This document shows, one piece after another, positions 59,033-64,000 of a DNA stretch of 64,000 bases (positions are counted from its first letter, which is position 1; every line of letters begins with the position of its first letter). The notes beneath the pieces were generated by a model. It was given only the letters and a program-made list of their open reading frames with translations. It did no database searches and was not told where the DNA came from. The DNA comes from an uncultured Candidatus Saccharibacteria bacterium. GTDB lineage: Bacteria > Patescibacteriota > Saccharimonadia > Saccharimonadales > Saccharimonadaceae. The translations under genes and the position numbers were made by a program. The stretch is taken from positions 62,001-126,000 of the forward strand of contig CAMIMA010000002.1 of NCBI GenBank assembly GCA_946222675.1, read 5' to 3'.

Positions 59033-60097
59033 ATGCGGTATCAGGTGCATCAATTAAAGCTGGGCAACGGGGCAGAGGGACTAGTGGTTGACATTCCCAA
59101 CGCCGTTTCAGTGTACAGTATGTTGAACTTTGCGGGCGGCCGCGCAGCGTTAGCCGACTTGAAGCACAAAGACCAAGTGCCACGGCTGCTGACTAGATTA
59201 GCTACTGAGGTCGTGGGCTACAAAGACAACGAGTTTTATAACGCTTTAACGCGCAACGGCGCCTCCCTTGACGCATATGGCGGGAACACGAGTGTGGAAT
59301 ATTCCGTAAAATGCCCACGTTTCGACGCCGAGCGCACGCTTGATTTAATCGCCAAATCGCTTGAGCAACCAGATATTAATGCGAGCAATCTCGCCCGCGA
59401 AAAGAAGAACTTAACTAGCAAGCTGAAGTCGCTCACCACAAACGGCAGTGAACTAATCATTAGCCACACGTTAGCTCACTTTGGCTACCCACGATTATCA
59501 CCTCAAGAATCGCTCACCGCACTAGATGGCATCACGCCCGAAGATATCCAAGAGTATCGCGCACAGAACTTCACCACCGACAACCTACGCTTTATCATCG
59601 CGGGCGACTTTAACGGTGACTTAACCGTAGTCGACCGCCTGCGCCAACTCGATTTACCACGCGGGAAGCGGTTTAAATGCAGCTTGCCAGCAGCCGAAAG
59701 TGGCACGCAATATTATTTCAAGCCCTACAGCGGCGCCAAAATTATCTTAGTCCAAGCAGTATTTGCCTTGCAGCGGCCACTGACTCTACGCGATGAACTA
59801 ATTACCCGATTAGTTTGCAACTTACTTTGTGGCGAGTTCGATTCACTAGTATTCGGTGAAGCGCGTCAGCACGGCTGGGCCTACTACGCCATCGCAGAAC
59901 AGTTTATCAGCAACTTACACACCAACCTACCAATCATCGTAACATTTCGCGCCAGCGAAGAAAACATACCACATATGATTCAATTACTAGCCAACGCTTT
60001 GGCTAAATTAAGTCACGGCGAGCTGGGCCCAGAACGGCTCGATGCCGTCAAGCAAACACTAACGGGGGCGCGAGTCAATGCGTTATGGTACAGCTAG
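59033..60097 (+). pseudogene. M16 peptidase-like protein, frameshifted, zinc motif lost
   Basis: 354 codons aligning with the intact gene at 60332 along its length, then ending in WYS-stop because of a one-base shift near 60085. The frame resumes at 60078 (RYGTASNIANSLSSRYF). At the HxxEH zinc position the copy has RLLTR, while the neighbour has HILEH. So it was already a non-catalytic member before, or as well as, being frameshifted. Start has an AAGGAG site. Confidence 0.75.
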
Positions 60098-60329
60098 TAA
60101 CATCGCAAATAGCCTAAGCAGCCGCTATTTTACCACCGGTGAAGTGATTGATTTGGCCACCATTCCGGAGTTGATAGATAGTATCACAATGAGCGACATC
60201 CAGCAGCTGACCGCCGAAATTCTTGCCAGCCGCCAGCGCATGGTGAGTGTGTTTGGCGACACCACTGAATCGGTAGCCACAGCCGCCGCGACAAAGTTAG
60301 ACGCTATCTTAAACGGAGAGGAGAAATAG
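60078..60329 (+). pseudogene. C-terminal fragment of the frameshifted M16-like gene
   Basis: 83 codons continuing the upstream gene in another frame; they match SxRYFxTGEVxDL and SIT(M/L)(S/G)DIQQL of the intact neighbour. It has no ribosome-binding site. It ends two bases before the next gene, whose GGAGAGGAG site lies within it. Confidence 0.75.
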
Positions 60330-60331
60330 CC

Positions 60332-61618
60332 ATGCAGTATCAGGTAAACCGGCTAAAGTTGGACAACGGCGCGGAAGGACTAATTATCGACATCCCCAAC
60401 GCCGTTTCAGTGTATAGTCTACTGAGCTTTGCGGGCGGCTATGACGCCGTGGCGGATTATCTGCACAAATACCAGACACCACATATTTTAGAGCACGTTT
60501 CATTTTACACCACGGACTACCCGCAAAGCATTATGTCTGAGTTGCAACGTCGCGGGGCAATTACCAACGCCCTCACTAGTGACAGAGGAATTGGGTATGT
60601 AGCGCAAACGCCAACTTATGACTTTGCGCGCGTACTAGACTTAAATGCACAGATATTCGAGCGTCCCGCCGCCACACCCGAGCTAGTAGAACTCGAAAAG
60701 AAAAACATCACTAGCGAGCTGAAAGCTCGCCTCGAAAGTGGCAAATATTGGTTGCAGCGCGCGTTAGTGCCTTATATCGGCCACCACACCTTGCTGGCAG
60801 CTGACGCCATTGCCACACTCGGCAACATCACGTTTGAGGACGTTCAAGAGTACCGCGCACAGAACTTCACTACCGACAACTTGCGCTTCATTGTCGCAGG
60901 CGACTTTAATGGCGATTTAACTGCGGTCGACCGCCTGCGCCAGCTTGACTTGCCGCGCGGGAAGCGGTTCCGATATAATTTACCGACAGTCGAAGACGGC
61001 ACCAAATACTGTTTTGAGGCCCGACCGCACGTTAAAATTATCACCGCTGGGCTGGGCTTTGCCTTGCGCCGCTCACTAACTGTACGTGACACGCTAATTC
61101 GCAATGCGCTGTTCAGACTACTCTTCGGCGACCACAGTTCATGCGTAGCTAGCACGGCGCGCGATAAAGGGTGGGCGAGCCACATTGACTCATTCGCGCT
61201 TGAGCGTTACGACGGCATCACTCTGCCGCTTGGTATTATATTTAAGAGTAGTTCCGAAAATCTCACCAACATGATACAACTAATTAGCCAATCACTTAAC
61301 GAGCTCGGGCGAGGCGAACTACCAGAGGTGGAGGCGGAACTAGAGCGCATCAAACGCAAGATGATTGGTAGCAGGATGATGTCCTACGAGACGCCACGTG
61401 CGGTAGTTGATGCCATGTGCGGGCGCTACTTCGCGACCGGCGAGGTGGTCGACTTGAACGCCGCACCAGAGGTGATAAAGAGCATCACGCTGGGCGACAT
61501 CCAACAACTAGCGCGCGAGCTAACGTCCAGCCCGCTGCGCATGGTGGGGCTATTTGGCGACATCACCGAGGCTGACGCTGCAGCGGCGGCTGCTACGCTA
61601 GACGCCGCACTGAAATAA
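60332..61618 (+). CDS. M16 family peptidase-like protein
   Basis: A 428-residue insulinase/processing-peptidase-like zinc protease. The inverted zinc motif HILEH is at about residues 51-55 in KYQTPHILEHVSFY; the downstream Glu required by the family should lie about 75 residues on. The two-lobed arrangement with the YRAQNFTTDNLRF(I)VAGDF segment is typical. There is no signal peptide, so it is probably cytoplasmic. The preceding gene is its inactive paralogue; such active/inactive pairs occur in M16 proteases. Confidence 0.8.
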   Translation: MQYQVNRLKLDNGAEGLIIDIPNAVSVYSLLSFAGGYDAVADYLHKYQTPHILEHVSFYTTDYPQSIMSELQRRGAITNALTSDRGIGYVAQTPTYDFARVLDLNAQIFERPAATPELVELEKKNITSELKARLESGKYWLQRALVPYIGHHTLLAADAIATLGNITFEDVQEYRAQNFTTDNLRFIVAGDFNGDLTAVDRLRQLDLPRGKRFRYNLPTVEDGTKYCFEARPHVKIITAGLGFALRRSLTVRDTLIRNALFRLLFGDHSSCVASTARDKGWASHIDSFALERYDGITLPLGIIFKSSSENLTNMIQLISQSLNELGRGELPEVEAELERIKRKMIGSRMMSYETPRAVVDAMCGRYFATGEVVDLNAAPEVIKSITLGDIQQLARELTSSPLRMVGLFGDITEADAAAAAATLDAALK

Positions 61619-61719
61619 CACCCATGTAGGGGAACTTGCCACACAACAGAGGCGACGCGGCAGGGCGGTGGCGCTCTTGTAAGCCGGTAGCGCTTGCTTA
61701 CACTAGCGTTTTGTGCTAC

Positions 61720-61725
61720 TATAAT
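61720..61725 (+). promoter_or_regulatory. -10 box of the VirB4/TraM-like gene
   Basis: TATAAT, with TTACAC 16 bases upstream. It ends four bases before ATG 61730 and 13 before ATG 61739. Confidence 0.6.
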
Positions 61726-61729
61726 AGCG

Positions 61730-64000
61730 ATGATTGAAATGCTAATTGCATTCTTCTTACAGTGGTGGATTTGGCTACCGCTCATCTTAATTTTGGCATA
61801 TCTCACGTGGCGCAATTACCAAACCAAGCCGATTGTTGACAACTACGACTATGTTTTACTCAGCCTTGAAGTGCCACGCGACAACGACAAAAAAGAGCTC
61901 TCCGCCGAACAGCTCTTTTCTTCGCTCCACGGTGTATTGCGCAGCAAGCAAGAGCTCAAGATGTCAGGCGGGTTGCAGGAGCACTTTTCATTTGAAGTCG
62001 CCTCAGTTGGCAACCAGATTCGCTTTTACGTGCGCGCGCCAAAGCACTTGCAGAGCTTTGTCGAAGGTCAGATTTATGCCCAGTATCCAGCGGTGCAAAT
62101 TCATGAGGCGGCGCAAGACTACGCCCGCACAGCAAGCGCCCACGCCGTCACGGCCATCGACGAGCTCGTCCTTACCGACAACCAGTTCCTGCCAATTAAG
62201 ACCTTCCAGAACTTCGAAGTCGACCCGCTGGCGGGTATCACCGCCGCTATTTCTAAGCTCAATAAGAGTGACGAAGAGATTTGGATTCAGATTTTAGCAC
62301 GACCAATCGCCGACGACTGGCAGAGTAGCAGTGCCAAATTTGTGGCACGGTGCAAATCTGGCATCGGCAGCGGCAAGTTTGATAACTTTAGCTGGGCTGC
62401 GCAATTAGTTGAGGCTTTATGGCAACCACCAGAGGCGTCAGCTGCTGGTAAAACTGCCGAACTCAGTGACCGCGACAAGTTGCGCGTGCAAAAAGCCGAA
62501 GAAAAGGCCTCACAAAAGCTAGGCTACAAGGTCAAAATCCGCATCGCTTACCTTGGCGACGACCAAGAGGCTGCCCGCATCCAGCTCAATGCCGTGGCAA
62601 GTGCCTTCAAGCAGTTTAATTCAACCAGCCTCAACGGCTTCAAGCTCGCCGCGCGGCCGAGCTTTGAGCGCAGCGACCTCACTGCCTACGTTAAGCGCGA
62701 GTTCCCGCAAGGCGACGGCTTCATTCTCAACACCGAGGAACTCGCCTCAGTTTTCCACTTGCCACACATGAACGTTGAGACGCCGAACGTGGTCTGGGCG
62801 AACTCCAAGACCGCCGAGCCGCCAACCGACCTACCAGTGTTAAATGGTGACCGCGAACACGACCGCAGCATCAGCGCCTTTGGCATTACCAACTTCCGCG
62901 GCATGCAACAACAGTTCGGCATTTACCGGCGCGACCGTGGCCGCCACGTTTATATTATCGGGCAGACAGGCACCGGCAAGTCGGGCTTGCTCGAACTATT
63001 GACACTCTCCGACATCTACCAAAACCAAGGCTATGCCATCATCGACCCACATGGCGACTTTGCCATTGACAACCTGCGCTTTATCCCCGAGAGCCGCCTC
63101 AAGGACGTGATTTACTTTAACCCAGCCGACACCGCTTATCCAATGGCGTTCAACCCGATGGAAATCAGTAACCCAGCGCTCCGCAGCAATATCAGTTCAG
63201 AAATTATTGGCGTATTAAAGCGCATGTTCGGCGAGTCATGGGGGCCGCGCCTCGAGTACATCCTGCGCTACACCATTTTGGCACTGCTGGAATACCCAGA
63301 CTCCACCATGCTCGATATCACGCGCATGCTGACCGACAAAACTTTCCGCAAGCAAGTGGTCGACCGAGTGACCGACACCGTGGTGCTGCAGTTCTGGCGC
63401 GTTGAATTCGCCAGCTGGAGCGAAAAGTACATGACTGAGGCCGTTGCGCCGATTCTCAACAAGGTAGGCGCCTTTGTGGCCAACCCGACTATTCGCAACA
63501 TCATCGGCCAGCCAAAGTCTAGCTTTAACATTCGCCAGATTATGGACGAGGGTAAGATTTTGATTGTCAACCTCTCAAAGGGCTTGATTGGCGAAGACAA
63601 CGCCTCCATCCTAGGCTCATTCCTCGTCACCAAGATTCAGCTCGCCGCCATGAGCCGCTCCGACATCCCAAACGTCGCCGACCGCCGGCCGTTCTACCTC
63701 TACGTTGACGAGTTCCAGAACTTCGCCACCGACTCATTCGCCGTCATTCTGTCTGAGGCGCGCAAGTACGGCCTCAATTTGACCGTGGCCAACCAGTACA
63801 TCTCCCAGATGAGCGACACCGTGCGCGATGCCGTGTTCGGTAACGTCGGCACCATGATTTCAATGCGCGTCAGTAACGAAGATGCACCCGTACTCGCCCA
63901 GCAATTCGCGCCGAATTTCTCCGCCTCCGACATCATGCAAATGGGCAACCGTTGCTTTATCAGCTGCATGATGATAAACGGCGAAAAGACCCAGTCGTTT
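61730..64000 (+). CDS. VirB4/TraM-like type IV secretion ATPase (3' end outside window)
   Basis: The frame is open from ATG 61730 to the window's end, over 750 codons. An N-terminal membrane helix (LIAFFLQWWIWLPLILILAYL) precedes a long soluble part. Walker A is VYIIGQTGTGKSGLLELL (about residues 405-420), followed by AIIDPHGDF, Walker B FYLYVDEFQNF and TVANQYISQM, characteristic of conjugation coupling/TraM-recognition ATPases and HerA-like enzymes. It would power DNA or pilus transport at the membrane. ATG 61739 is an alternative start. No other secretion gene is visible upstream. Confidence 0.85.
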   Translation, partial: MIEMLIAFFLQWWIWLPLILILAYLTWRNYQTKPIVDNYDYVLLSLEVPRDNDKKELSAEQLFSSLHGVLRSKQELKMSGGLQEHFSFEVASVGNQIRFYVRAPKHLQSFVEGQIYAQYPAVQIHEAAQDYARTASAHAVTAIDELVLTDNQFLPIKTFQNFEVDPLAGITAAISKLNKSDEEIWIQILARPIADDWQSSSAKFVARCKSGIGSGKFDNFSWAAQLVEALWQPPEASAAGKTAELSDRDKLRVQKAEEKASQKLGYKVKIRIAYLGDDQEAARIQLNAVASAFKQFNSTSLNGFKLAARPSFERSDLTAYVKREFPQGDGFILNTEELASVFHLPHMNVETPNVVWANSKTAEPPTDLPVLNGDREHDRSISAFGITNFRGMQQQFGIYRRDRGRHVYIIGQTGTGKSGLLELLTLSDIYQNQGYAIIDPHGDFAIDNLRFIPESRLKDVIYFNPADTAYPMAFNPMEISNPALRSNISSEIIGVLKRMFGESWGPRLEYILRYTILALLEYPDSTMLDITRMLTDKTFRKQVVDRVTDTVVLQFWRVEFASWSEKYMTEAVAPILNKVGAFVANPTIRNIIGQPKSSFNIRQIMDEGKILIVNLSKGLIGEDNASILGSFLVTKIQLAAMSRSDIPNVADRRPFYLYVDEFQNFATDSFAVILSEARKYGLNLTVANQYISQMSDTVRDAVFGNVGTMISMRVSNEDAPVLAQQFAPNFSASDIMQMGNRCFISCMMINGEKTQSF

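Noticed and set aside
61833..62297. A 154-residue plus-strand ORF
   Set aside because: It is a shadow of the longer VirB4/TraM-like frame (61730 onward), which has the family motifs.

Overview
The window looks like a chromosome segment of a Candidatus Saccharibacteria (TM7/Patescibacteria) member. This is inferred from protein style, dense overlapping gene order, a reduced gene set and the many small membrane or hypothetical proteins; there is no rRNA here to confirm it. The standard code applies: nrdR ends in TGA and tRNA-Trp has anticodon CCA. A repeated start architecture stands out: at least 14 genes carry a TATAAT-like -10 box ending only 6-7 bases before the start codon, which predicts leaderless mRNAs. 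Others (ftsZ, rplJ, rplL, tuf, the GH genes, ybaB) use clear Shine-Dalgarno sites.

Layout. 0-3.2 kb: trpS 3' end, pseudouridine synthase, a delta'-like clamp-loader subunit, a TPR protein and three tRNAs (Thr, Tyr, Thr). 3.3-5.1 kb: two unknown membrane proteins. 5.2-8.7 kb: ftsA-ftsZ-nrdR and a thioredoxin-like protein. 8.7-10.4 kb: two paralogous unknown proteins with matching promoters, then rpmG. 10.4-15.2 kb (minus): a four-gene glucan operon (GT4, GH57, GH15-like, unknown). 15.4-26.3 kb: tRNA-Trp, a P-loop kinase, a YgjP-like metallopeptidase, a histidine kinase, a UvrD/RecB-like helicase-nuclease and a run of membrane proteins, one apparently frameshifted. 26.3-33.7 kb: dnaX-dnaB, a GT39-like membrane glycosyltransferase, ybaB-recR and a DHH phosphoesterase.

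33.8-36.3 kb is an accessory region. It has seven copies of a ~111-bp unit, each with a minus-strand sigma70-type promoter, a hairpin with compensatory base changes and a terminator T-run; these look like a family of ~57-nt RNAs. The units are interleaved with two paralogous small genes and a CdiA-C-like toxin gene broken by an in-frame TGA. 36.4-43.9 kb: cysS, an AI-2E transporter, rplJ-rplL, tuf, a detached rpsJ, a flippase-like protein and a 23-residue ORF. 44.0-45.6 kb: a Lys/Asp-rich membrane protein with an internal tandem duplication.

45.7-50.2 kb is a conspicuously AT-rich island: an HTH-fused cytosine-5 DNA methyltransferase, an Eco47II-family restriction enzyme, a DUF6414-like protein and a Clp-like AAA+ ATPase, tightly packed in one operon. 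The first two are a type II restriction-modification system; the last two are a candidate undescribed defence module. 50.3-64 kb: tgt, ackA, tRNA-Gln, three related unknown proteins (two sharing 104 identical upstream bases that contain a terminator-embedded promoter), topA, a sigma-region-4/HTH regulator, a tandem M16 peptidase-like pair (the first frameshifted and without its zinc motif), and the start of a VirB4/TraM-like ATPase that runs off the end.
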